Assembly: GCA_017475235.1 (NCBI GenBank)
Contig: JAFVGA010000006.1
Span: forward strand, 124,001 to 188,000
Length of the DNA: 64,000 nt
Origin: Eubacterium sp.
Lineage (GTDB): Bacteria > Bacillota > Clostridia > Lachnospirales > Lachnospiraceae
Direction of reading: 5' to 3'
Shown: positions 25,111 through 31,741 of the stretch, piece after piece
How positions within the stretch are numbered: position 1 is the first letter of the stretch
Layout of the letters: every line of letters starts with the position of its first letter
The notes under the pieces: model-generated
Seen by the model: only the letters and a program-made list of their open reading frames with translations
The model's database searches: none
Told to the model about the DNA's origin: nothing
Program-made: the position numbers and the translations under genes

Positions 25111-26019
25111 ATGGATAACATTTTTATAGTCGAAGATACGGCGGACAACATTAGAATAGATAAGTATTTAAAAGAGTTATTGCCTGATCAATCTAGGAGT
25201 TACATCCAGAAACTCCTTAAAGATGGTCATATATTAGTTAATAACTCTATTATTAAGACTAACTATAAGGTTAAGGCCGATGATAGAATACAAATTGATA
25301 TTCCAGAGCCTATAGAAGCTAATATTAAGGCTGAAAACATACCATTAGACATTATTTATGAAGATAATGACGTTTTAATTGTAAATAAACCTAAAGAAAT
25401 GGTCGTTCATCCGGCTCCTGGAAACTATTCAGGCACGTTAGTTAATGCTTTAATGTATCATTGTAAGGATTCATTGTCGAATATTAACGGTGTCTTAAGG
25501 CCTGGTATTGTGCATAGAATTGATAAAAACACAACTGGCTGCTTAATTGTATGTAAAAATGATCAATCACATAATTTCATTGCAGATCAATTATCTGAGC
25601 ATTCAATTAATAGAATCTACACTGGAATTGTGTACGGTGTCTTAGACGCCGACGAAGGTACAATTGATGAGCCAATAGCTCGTGATAAACGTGACAGAAA
25701 GCGTATGAGCGTTAACTTGGATGGAAAACGTGCAATTACACATTATAAAGTGTTAAAACGCTTCAGAGAATACACTTATGTGCAATTTAAACTAGAAACA
25801 GGTAGAACTCATCAAATTAGAGTTCACATGGCTCATATTAATCATCCGTTACTTGGAGATGATCAATATACGAATAGAAAATGTAAATTTAACCTAACTG
25901 GACAGTGTTTACATGCAAAGACAATAGGTTTTATTCATCCTAGTACAAAAGAATATGTAGAGTATGAAGTTGAAGAGCCAGAATACTTTAAACACTTGTT
26001 AGACATACTTGAAGAGTAA
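25111..26019 (+). CDS. RluD-type 23S rRNA pseudouridine synthase
   Basis: A 302-residue RluA/RluD family enzyme. The N-terminal S4 RNA-binding domain (about 13-75) contains SRSYIQKLLKDGHILVN. The catalytic domain has VVHPAPGN and the active-site motif HRIDKNTTG (about 137-145) with the catalytic aspartate, and RTHQIRVHMAH near 230. It converts uridine to pseudouridine in large-subunit rRNA; the exact site is not decidable. Like B. subtilis ylyB it directly follows lspA. A second RluD-type gene lies at 51523-52479. Confidence 0.92.
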   Translation: MDNIFIVEDTADNIRIDKYLKELLPDQSRSYIQKLLKDGHILVNNSIIKTNYKVKADDRIQIDIPEPIEANIKAENIPLDIIYEDNDVLIVNKPKEMVVHPAPGNYSGTLVNALMYHCKDSLSNINGVLRPGIVHRIDKNTTGCLIVCKNDQSHNFIADQLSEHSINRIYTGIVYGVLDADEGTIDEPIARDKRDRKRMSVNLDGKRAITHYKVLKRFREYTYVQFKLETGRTHQIRVHMAHINHPLLGDDQYTNRKCKFNLTGQCLHAKTIGFIHPSTKEYVEYEVEEPEYFKHLLDILEE

Positions 26020-26050
26020 TAGTAAATAACGTTTAAATAACAATTTAATA

Positions 26051-26061
26051 AAAAATAGCCA
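26051..26061. repeat. Left arm of an 11-bp inverted repeat flanking 26062-26196
   Basis: AAAAATAGCCA; the reverse complement TGGCTATTTTT occurs at 26197-26207, just before the next coding start. The pair brackets a terminator-like hairpin and a promoter. Confidence 0.6.
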
Positions 26062-26067
26062 TTTTTA

Positions 26068-26107
26068 GGAATTCCCAGTATTTATGGGGGTTCCAGCACT
26101 ATTTTTT
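26068..26107 (+). terminator. Candidate terminator after the RluD-type gene
   Basis: Stem GGAATTCCC/GGGGGTTCC (two G-T pairs) with a nine-base loop, followed 6 bases later by ATTTTTT. Confidence 0.55.
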
Positions 26108-26128
26108 ATATATGTTTCTTCGTTAAAC

Positions 26129-26157
26129 TTGTGTTTTGCGAATAGTTGTGTTATAAT
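26129..26157 (+). promoter_or_regulatory. Candidate sigma-A promoter for the TtcA-like gene
   Basis: TTGTGT, 17-base spacer, perfect TATAAT. The predicted leader of about 60 bases contains the hairpin CCACTA-CTT-TAGTGG (26185-26199) followed by TATTTTTATATATTTTT, which lies directly upstream of the ribosome site and could act as an attenuator. Confidence 0.7.
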
Positions 26158-26196
26158 TTTTATTAGATTTAAACAAGATATGTACCACTACTTTAG

Positions 26197-26207
26197 TGGC
26201 TATTTTT
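26197..26207. repeat. Right arm of the inverted repeat 26051/26197
   Basis: TGGCTATTTTT, reverse complement of 26051-26061. Its first three bases are also part of the 3' arm of the CCACTA/TAGTGG leader hairpin. Confidence 0.6.
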
Positions 26208-26226
26208 ATATATTTTTGAGGTATTT

Positions 26227-26934
26227 ATGGAACTACAACAGTTATATAGTTATACAAGACGTGCTATCTCCGACTACGATATGATCCAGGACGGAGATAA
26301 AATTGCAATTGGAATCTCTGGCGGCAAAGATTCTCTTTGTTTGTTGTATGCTCTTGCAGGTCTACGTAGGTTCTATCCGAATAAGTTTGAATTAGTTGCT
26401 ATTACAGTTGATTTAACTAATGGAGAAATGGATTTTAGTAAAGTTAAGGCTTTATGTGATGAATTAGATGTAGAATATCATGTTGTAGTTACAGATATAA
26501 GAAATATTGTATTTGAACAACGTGGTGAAACGAACCCCTGCTCTCTTTGCTCAAAAATGCGTAAGGGTTCATTAAATGATAAAGCCAAAGAGTTAGGATG
26601 TAATAAAACAGCTTTTGCGCATCATAAAGACGATATTATTGAAACAATGCTGCTAAGTTTGATTTATGAGGGGCGTTTTCACTCATTCAAACCTGTTACA
26701 TATCTAGATCGAATGGATTTAACGCTTATCAGACCACTAATGTATGTTCCAGAGATGGATGTTATTGGTTTTCAGAATAAAAATGACCTACCAGTCGCTA
26801 AGCCTCAATGTGAAATAGATGGTCATACTAAACGCGAATATGTTAAAAATTTGCTTAGACAATTGAACAATGAAAACCCTGGGGTTAAAGATAGATTTTT
26901 TACTGCTATTCTCAACGGAGGATTTGAAGAATAA
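26227..26934 (+). CDS. TtcA/TilS-type PP-loop tRNA thiolation-like protein
   Basis: A 235-residue adenine nucleotide alpha hydrolase-like protein. The PP-loop GISGGKDS is at residues 29-36. NPCSLCSKMRKG (about 100-111) supplies the CxxC of the TtcA family, and a PxCxxDxxxKR-like segment, PQCEIDGHTKR, lies near residue 198. TtcA makes 2-thiocytidine at tRNA position 32 with an iron-sulphur cluster; in many Clostridia, short TtcA homologues are known only as family members, so the tRNA role is inferred. GAGGT precedes the ATG. It overlaps the recombinase gene by one base. Confidence 0.85.
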   Translation: MELQQLYSYTRRAISDYDMIQDGDKIAIGISGGKDSLCLLYALAGLRRFYPNKFELVAITVDLTNGEMDFSKVKALCDELDVEYHVVVTDIRNIVFEQRGETNPCSLCSKMRKGSLNDKAKELGCNKTAFAHHKDDIIETMLLSLIYEGRFHSFKPVTYLDRMDLTLIRPLMYVPEMDVIGFQNKNDLPVAKPQCEIDGHTKREYVKNLLRQLNNENPGVKDRFFTAILNGGFEE

Positions 26935-27986
26935 TGGATGCTACAAATTATCATGATCAAGTAGATATTAATAACGAATTAAAGTTAAGGGAGCTCCGTG
27001 CAAAGTTACCAAGATTTTGTGGGGAATTCTTTAGAGGAATTGAACCTACTACTTCTAGCCGTACACGTATTGCGTATGGTTATGATTTAGTAGTTTTCTT
27101 TAATTATATGCACGAATATAATCCTTCACTTAAGAATAAAGATGTGGTTGATTTTGACTTAGATATGCTTGATAGAGTTACATCTACTGATATTGAAGAA
27201 TATTTAGAGTATTTAAAACTTTATAAAGATGAAAATGGAAAATTACATAGAAACTCTGAACGCGGAATTAAACGTAAATTAGCTTGCTTACGTACGCTCT
27301 ACCGCTACTTTTATAAAAAAGAAAAGATTAAAAATAATCCAGCAGCTATAGTTGAGTTACCTAAACTACATCAAAAGGAAATTGTACGTTTAGATGCAGA
27401 TGAAGTAGCTGATTTATTAGATGAGGTAGATAAGGGCGATAAACTAACTAAATCACAGCAAAGATTCCATGGGAAGACTAAAACTAGAGATGTTGCTATA
27501 CTTACACTTTTGCTTGGAACAGGAATGCGTGTATCTGAATGTGTTGGTATAGATATAAATGATATAGACTTTAAAAACTCTGGTGTAAAGATAAGACGAA
27601 AAGGTGGATATGAAACTGTAGTTTACTTCGGCGAAGAAGTTGAAAAAGCTTTAAGGGATTATATTGAGGAGAGAAAGCATATAGTTACACAGGCAGGTCA
27701 TGAAAATGCACTTTTCTTATCATTGCAGAAAAGACGTATCGGAGTTAGGGCTGTCGAAAATCTAGTTAAGAAGTACTCTTCTCTTGTCACAAACTTAAAG
27801 AAGATTACTCCTCATAAATTACGAAGCACTTATGGTACTGCACTTTACCGAGAAACAGGTGATATTTACTTGGTGGCTGATGTTTTAGGCCATAAAGATG
27901 TAAATACCACAAAGAAACATTATGCTGCTATTGAAGATGAACGCAGACGAAAAGCCAGAAATGCTGTAAAACTTAGAAAAGATTAA
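26934..27986 (+). CDS. Tyrosine recombinase, XerS/XerC-like
   Basis: A 350-residue phage-integrase family recombinase. The N-terminal SAM-like core-binding domain spans about 20-140. The catalytic domain holds the first Arg in LLGTGMRVSE (about 190-199), a Lys in RRKGGYE, HKLR (His and second Arg, about 301-304), LGHKDVNTTKKHY with the last His and the nucleophile Tyr (about 322-334). It is longer than XerC/XerD and close in size to streptococcal XerS. It is coupled to the TtcA-like gene, not to phage genes, which favours a chromosomal role such as dimer resolution over a mobile-element role. No dif-like site was recognised nearby. Confidence 0.85.
   Translation: MDATNYHDQVDINNELKLRELRAKLPRFCGEFFRGIEPTTSSRTRIAYGYDLVVFFNYMHEYNPSLKNKDVVDFDLDMLDRVTSTDIEEYLEYLKLYKDENGKLHRNSERGIKRKLACLRTLYRYFYKKEKIKNNPAAIVELPKLHQKEIVRLDADEVADLLDEVDKGDKLTKSQQRFHGKTKTRDVAILTLLLGTGMRVSECVGIDINDIDFKNSGVKIRRKGGYETVVYFGEEVEKALRDYIEERKHIVTQAGHENALFLSLQKRRIGVRAVENLVKKYSSLVTNLKKITPHKLRSTYGTALYRETGDIYLVADVLGHKDVNTTKKHYAAIEDERRRKARNAVKLRKD
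27626..27636. repeat. CTTCGNCGAAG palindrome, copy 4
   Basis: CTTCGGCGAAG inside the XerS-like recombinase gene, coding for Phe-Gly-Glu. Confidence 0.7.
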
Positions 27987-27993
27987 AAACAAA

Positions 27994-28029
27994 AGATGCT
28001 AACCAGTTGTACTGGAAAGCATCTTTTTT
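27994..28029 (+). terminator. Rho-independent terminator after the recombinase gene
   Basis: AGATGCT/AGCATCT outer stem, an AA/AA internal loop, CCAGT/ACTGG inner stem and a TTTTTT tail. Confidence 0.9.
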
Positions 28030-28100
28030 AAAAGAAAAAAGGTAGTAATTATAAGAAACAATATTGAATTGTATCTTAACAAAGAGATATTATAAGGAGA

Positions 28101-28415
28101 TTATTTCTTAATATCTGAATAATATGAAATGATTAGATTCTCACCTTCAGTAATCTCATCATCTTTCAATCTATTATCATTCTTAAGATCTGTTATATAA
28201 TCACTAACTGATACATTTGTATCTTTAGTATACTTTTCTGCGATACTAGTTAATGTATCATTCTCCTGGATCTTATAACTTGTATAGTACTTGTACTTAG
28301 ATGCATTAGGGTTATCATTAGCGTTAACAAACTTAACTCCAAGCATTACTACGATAACTACTGCACAAACTATTGTCATGATTAAATAAAACTTTTTCTT
28401 TGTAATTGTTCTCAT
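28101..28415 (-). CDS. YneA-like SOS cell-division inhibitor (LysM membrane protein)
   Basis: A 104-residue protein with a basic N terminus, one membrane helix at about residues 10-30 and a LysM-like domain (YKIQENDTLTSIAEKYTK, from about 50). The layout (short, N-terminal helix, LysM, divergent from lexA) is that of B. subtilis YneA, which delays septum formation during the SOS response. The start used is the ATG at 28415 with AGGT in a good position; longer in-frame starts would run into the operators. Its promoter contains one LexA-type box between -35 and -10 and another just downstream, so it should be tightly repressed by LexA. Confidence 0.85.
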   Translation of the reverse strand: MRTITKKKFYLIMTIVCAVVIVVMLGVKFVNANDNPNASKYKYYTSYKIQENDTLTSIAEKYTKDTNVSVSDYITDLKNDNRLKDDEITEGENLIISYYSDIKK

Positions 28416-28445
28416 ATCTGACCTCCACACTATATAAATTATATG

Positions 28446-28459
28446 GGAACATTTGTTCG
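28446..28459. promoter_or_regulatory. LexA box 1
   Basis: GGAACATTTGTTCG, two differences from the Gram-positive consensus CGAACRNRYGTTYG. It lies just downstream of the predicted transcription start of the yneA-like gene. Confidence 0.8.
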
Positions 28460-28473
28460 CTTTTGTTACATTT

Positions 28474-28502
28474 AGTATAATATTCGAACAGATGTTTGTC
28501 AA
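28474..28502 (-). promoter_or_regulatory. Promoter of the yneA-like gene
   Basis: Reading the - strand: TTGACA (28502-28497), 17 bases, TATACT (28479-28474). LexA box 2 overlaps the spacer and the end of the -35 element. Confidence 0.85.
28485..28498. promoter_or_regulatory. LexA box 2
   Basis: CGAACAGATGTTTG matches CGAACRNRYGTTYG at every position. It sits between the -35 and -10 of the yneA-like promoter. Confidence 0.9.
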
Positions 28503-28511
28503 TACTTTTTT

Positions 28512-28525
28512 CGAATATTTGTTCG
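28512..28525. promoter_or_regulatory. LexA box 3
   Basis: CGAATATTTGTTCG, two differences from consensus. It ends 8 bases before the lexA -35 element, so it probably serves lexA autoregulation. Confidence 0.75.
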
Positions 28526-28533
28526 ATTTTTTC

Positions 28534-28563
28534 TTGACATCCCTTTTTTAACTGTGTTAAGAT
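28534..28563 (+). promoter_or_regulatory. lexA promoter
   Basis: TTGACA, 18 bases, TAAGAT; predicted start near 28570, giving a leader of about 46 bases with AAGGAGG before the lexA ATG. Confidence 0.8.
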
Positions 28564-28615
28564 TATCATAGGAATTGTACAATAAATGGTACAGTCAAAT
28601 AAGGAGGTATATATT

Positions 28616-29236
28616 ATGCCTGGTAAAATTTCAGATAAACAACAACAGATTTTGGATTATATTAAAGAAGAAATCTTAAAGAAAGGTTATCCACCAACTG
28701 TTAGAGAGATTTGTGAAAAGGTTGGACTTAGTTCTACTTCTTCTGTTCACTCTCATCTAAACACTCTTGAGGAGAATGGATATATCAAAAGAGATTCATC
28801 GAAGACAAGAGCTATTGAGATTGTGGATGATGATGAGTTTGCTATTTCTAGAAGAGAGATTTCAAACATTCCTATCGTGGGCCGTGTAGCAGCCGGTGAA
28901 CCACTACTCGCTGTTGAGAATATTGAAAACTACTTTGCTATTCCTACAGAATTTCTACCAAATATGGATACATTCATTTTGAAGGTTCATGGAGACAGTA
29001 TGATTAACGTTGGATTCTTTGAAGGTGACTACTTAATTGTAGAAAAAACAAACACTGCTAGAAATGGTGATATTGTAGTTGCACTACTTGAAGATTCAGT
29101 TACAGTCAAAAGATTCTATAAAGAAGATGATCATATTAGACTTCAACCAGAGAACGATGATTATGAACCAATCATTTGTACAGATTGTGAGATTGTCGGA
29201 AAGGTCTACTCATTATATAGACCAAACATTATATAA
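28616..29236 (+). CDS. lexA: SOS repressor LexA
   Basis: A 206-residue repressor-protease. The winged helix DNA-binding domain (about 1-65) includes PPTVREICEKVGLSSTSSVH. The self-cleavage bond is A93-G94 in GRVAAGEP, the catalytic serine is S128 in HGDSM, and the general-base lysine is K165 in SVTVKRF. The ATG at 28616 follows AAGGAGG; an upstream ATG at 28586 has no such site. It diverges from the yneA-like gene across three operator boxes. Under DNA damage RecA filaments would trigger cleavage and release both genes. Confidence 0.97.
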   Translation: MPGKISDKQQQILDYIKEEILKKGYPPTVREICEKVGLSSTSSVHSHLNTLEENGYIKRDSSKTRAIEIVDDDEFAISRREISNIPIVGRVAAGEPLLAVENIENYFAIPTEFLPNMDTFILKVHGDSMINVGFFEGDYLIVEKTNTARNGDIVVALLEDSVTVKRFYKEDDHIRLQPENDDYEPIICTDCEIVGKVYSLYRPNII

Positions 29237-29241
29237 GAAAA

Positions 29242-29266
29242 GAGCATCAATAGATGCTCGTTTTTT
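29242..29266 (+). terminator. Rho-independent terminator after lexA
   Basis: GAGCATC/GATGCTC stem, four-base loop, then G and TTTTTT. It also marks the point where + strand gene order ends. Confidence 0.9.
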
Positions 29267-29267
29267 A

Positions 29268-30116
29268 TTATTCATTAACTCTAAAAATTATATCTAATCC
29301 ATTATCTGGATGATAGGTCCATGAGACCGTATAACCATTCGCCGATTCTCTTTGTCGTCCCATCAGTGAGTTGGTTCCTTCTATTTCATCTTTAATATAA
29401 CTTGGCATACCTAGTGCATTCAAAACGTGGAATGCATCACTTGCAGCTTCTGTATCGTATTTGTCTTCACCATTAATAGTTAAACTTGAAGCATCACTTG
29501 CCAAATAAGAATGGCTAGAAGTACATCCTTGATATGCGGATCTTAATTTTGCTCTCAAATCACTCTCGTATCCACCGCCAGATGAACCGCCGCTACTACT
29601 TCCACCTTTATTAAATACTGTGAATGAAAGAACGATAATCAAAATAATTGCTAGTAAAACACCGCCACCAATAATAGCAGCCATTTTCTTTTTCTTCGGC
29701 GGCATATCCTTGAGTCCACTAATTTTATTTTTCAATGCATCAGTATTAACGATTTTTTGATCATTACTTTGTGGTGCTGTGCCATATGATCCAGTCGCTT
29801 CATTATATACTGGTTCTGGAATGTCCTGTGCATCACTTGAATTGTTAAATGAAGGATCAGCAGTGTCATTTTGCTGAATAGGTTCAGTTACAACTGGCTC
29901 CGGCATATCATCTTGATGTACTGGTTCGGTTATAACTGGTTCAGGCATATCGTTTTGTTGCATTGGTTCCGAAACATTATTAACTTGAACCGGTTCGTTA
30001 GCCACAGGTTCTGGAACATCATTTGATGGTTCATTATTCATCTGTGAAGAACCGCAGAAAGGACAATAGTTAATATCGTCTTCAATAAGATTATTACAAT
30101 TATGACAAGTTTTCAT
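29268..30116 (-). CDS. Zinc-ribbon membrane protein with Pro-Glu-Pro repeats
   Basis: A 282-residue protein of unknown function. C4/C7 and C18/C21 (CHNC, CPFC) form a zinc ribbon. Residues about 32-88 contain degenerate 14-residue repeats of the type NDMPEPVITEPVHQ. A basic PPKKKK stretch precedes a single membrane helix (about 145-168), so the ribbon and repeats should be cytoplasmic and the Ser/Gly linker and C-terminal domain (about 170-282) outside. The ATG at 30116 follows AGGAGG. The gene at 62387-63982 has the same ribbon-linker-helix plan. No catalytic motif is seen. Confidence 0.8.
   Translation of the reverse strand: MKTCHNCNNLIEDDINYCPFCGSSQMNNEPSNDVPEPVANEPVQVNNVSEPMQQNDMPEPVITEPVHQDDMPEPVVTEPIQQNDTADPSFNNSSDAQDIPEPVYNEATGSYGTAPQSNDQKIVNTDALKNKISGLKDMPPKKKKMAAIIGGGVLLAIILIIVLSFTVFNKGGSSSGGSSGGGYESDLRAKLRSAYQGCTSSHSYLASDASSLTINGEDKYDTEAASDAFHVLNALGMPSYIKDEIEGTNSLMGRQRESANGYTVSWTYHPDNGLDIIFRVNE
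29853..30023 (-). repeat. In-gene degenerate 42-bp tandem repeat
   Basis: It encodes about four copies of a 14-residue unit around the shared core PEPV-x-x-EPV (residues 32-88 of the zinc-ribbon protein); one copy is shortened to 9 residues. Such repeats can vary in number between strains. Confidence 0.6.
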
Positions 30117-30146
30117 ATCATTCCTCCTTAATTGCATTTTCGGTTT

Positions 30147-31382
30147 TTATGCCAAACAATCATCTAGCCTCTTTATTATATCATCTTTATCCATATCTTT
30201 TCCAATAAAAACTAATTTAACCATTCTATCACCAATTTCTTCATCCCAGTCGTGGACTAGCGTTGGGTCTTCTGCCATCATTTGCTCTTGAGTTTCTTTT
30301 GGAGCAGTTGCTACCCACTGACCGGCTTGCTGAATTCCAACTTGTATTCCAGCTTGTTCAAACATATAAGCCATATCATTGTTTTCAATTACCCAGATGA
30401 TTCCTTTTGTACGAATAACTCCTTCTGGATAGTTTTCGACAAAGTTTTCAAATCCTTCTTTAGTGAAAGGGTCACGTTTGTAATATACAAATGTTTCAAT
30501 TCCATATTCTTCTTCGTGGCCATGGTCGCCATCGTGGTGGTGATGGTGATGATGTCCGTGGCCGTGATGATGCTCATGGTGATGTTCATGTTCATCATGG
30601 TTGTGATGCTCATGGTCATGCTCATGATGATGTTCGTGGTGCTCTGTCTCTTCTACTTCTGCATCTAACTCCTGAACCCAACCAGCCGAAAGACTTGCCT
30701 GTTCAAAATCAAATCTTCCTGTATTCAAGATTTCCGAACAAGGAACCTTACAATAATTCGTTTCTATAATCTCAGCCTTAGGCTGAAGTTTTCTAATAAT
30801 TGTTTTAACAGTTTCAAGTTGTTCACTAGTTACTGTATCAACTTTATTAAGGATAATTGTATTACAGAATTCAATCTGCTGAATGATGAGACTTTCGATG
30901 TCTTCCTCTTCGACAGAATCGTCTAGCAACTTTTCGCCGCAGCCAAACTCATCTGCAAGTCTAGCTACATCAACTACGCTTACAATGTTATCTAGTTTCG
31001 CAATCTTAGCATTTGGATCAAATGAACCATCTAAAACTGCAATTGACTGAGCTATTGGAATTGGTTCACAAATACCACTAGCCTCAATCATTATATAATC
31101 AAACTGACCAGTCTGAATTAAATCAAGAATCTGGTTAATTAAATCTTCATTTAGTGTGCAACAAATACATCCATTAGTTAATGGCACTAAGTTGTTGTCG
31201 GCCATTGTTACTTCACCGCCTTTGGCAATCAATGAAGCATCAATGTTAACCTCTCCTATATCGTTTACAATTACAGCTACTTTGTAGCCCTCTTGGTTTG
31301 CAAGCACTTCGTTTAAAAGTGTAGTTTTGCCTGCGCCCAAGTATCCAGTAAGTAATGTAATTGGAATCATTGGTCTTTCCAT
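30147..31382 (-). CDS. COG0523 (CobW/ZNG-type) GTPase with a long histidine-rich metal loop
   Basis: A 411-residue G3E GTPase. Walker A GYLGAGKT is at residues 13-20, the family metal site GCICC (C72, C74, C75) follows, SVVDVARLAD is in the G domain, and NKVD is the guanine motif. A segment around residues 237-283 is almost pure His, Glu and Asp and should bind several zinc or nickel ions. The CobW C-terminal domain follows. Members act as metal chaperones or insertases, most often for zinc; the client is not evident here. The ATG at 31382 has AAGGAG upstream and starts one base after the rsfS stop, so it is part of the rsfS/nadD/obg transcript. Confidence 0.85.
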   Translation of the reverse strand: MERPMIPITLLTGYLGAGKTTLLNEVLANQEGYKVAVIVNDIGEVNIDASLIAKGGEVTMADNNLVPLTNGCICCTLNEDLINQILDLIQTGQFDYIMIEASGICEPIPIAQSIAVLDGSFDPNAKIAKLDNIVSVVDVARLADEFGCGEKLLDDSVEEEDIESLIIQQIEFCNTIILNKVDTVTSEQLETVKTIIRKLQPKAEIIETNYCKVPCSEILNTGRFDFEQASLSAGWVQELDAEVEETEHHEHHHEHDHEHHNHDEHEHHHEHHHGHGHHHHHHHDGDHGHEEEYGIETFVYYKRDPFTKEGFENFVENYPEGVIRTKGIIWVIENNDMAYMFEQAGIQVGIQQAGQWVATAPKETQEQMMAEDPTLVHDWDEEIGDRMVKLVFIGKDMDKDDIIKRLDDCLA

Positions 31383-31383
31383 C

Positions 31384-31731
31384 TTAAAACTCCTTTGCGT
31401 CAACTAGTTGTCCATCTGACCAAATTCGTTCTAGGTCAAAGAACAATCTGTCCTGTTCGTTAAATATGTGAATGATAACATCCTGGTAGTCCATCAAAAT
31501 CCAGTTGGCATTGTTGTAGCCCTCGATTTGTTTTGGCATAATCTCAGCCTTTGCAAGTTCTTCTTCAACGTTGTCGGCCAAAGCCTTAACCTGGTTTTCG
31601 TTTGTACCGCCAGCAATGATAAAATAATCTGCCAAAATCGAAATGCTTGAAATATCAATCACCTTGATATTAACACCTTTCTTGTCTTCCAATGCGTCGA
31701 ATGCTATCTTTGTAACTTGTTTTGAATCCAT
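31384..31731 (-). CDS. rsfS: Ribosomal silencing factor RsfS
   Basis: A 115-residue protein that binds ribosomal protein L14 and blocks subunit joining when nutrients are low. Family marks are ISILADYFIIAGGTNENQVKAL (split here for length: ILADYFIIAGG and NENQVKAL, about 30-50), EGYNNANWILMDYQDVIIH and the C-terminal LERIWSDGQ. The order nadD-yqeK-rsfS is conserved in Firmicutes and seen here. Confidence 0.93.
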   Translation of the reverse strand: MDSKQVTKIAFDALEDKKGVNIKVIDISSISILADYFIIAGGTNENQVKALADNVEEELAKAEIMPKQIEGYNNANWILMDYQDVIIHIFNEQDRLFFDLERIWSDGQLVDAKEF

Positions 31732-31741
31732 ATAGTCTCTC

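Noticed and set aside
26084..26284. Possible 66-residue membrane peptide in the gap before the TtcA-like gene
   Set aside because: It overlaps the promoter, the leader hairpin and the start of the real gene, and it has no ribosome site.
26934..27986. Tyrosine recombinase as the integrase of a prophage or genomic island
   Set aside because: No phage genes, direct repeats or tRNA target lie next to it, base composition matches the neighbours, and it is coupled to a housekeeping-type gene.
29853..30023. Repeats as a CRISPR-like array
   Set aside because: They are in-frame 42-bp coding repeats without unique spacers, inside an intact gene.
30282..30769. Long open frames opposite the histidine-rich stretch of the GTPase gene
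   Set aside because: They arise because CAT/CAC-rich coding DNA read backwards gives ATG/GTG-rich codons without stops; the products are low-complexity and have no ribosome site.
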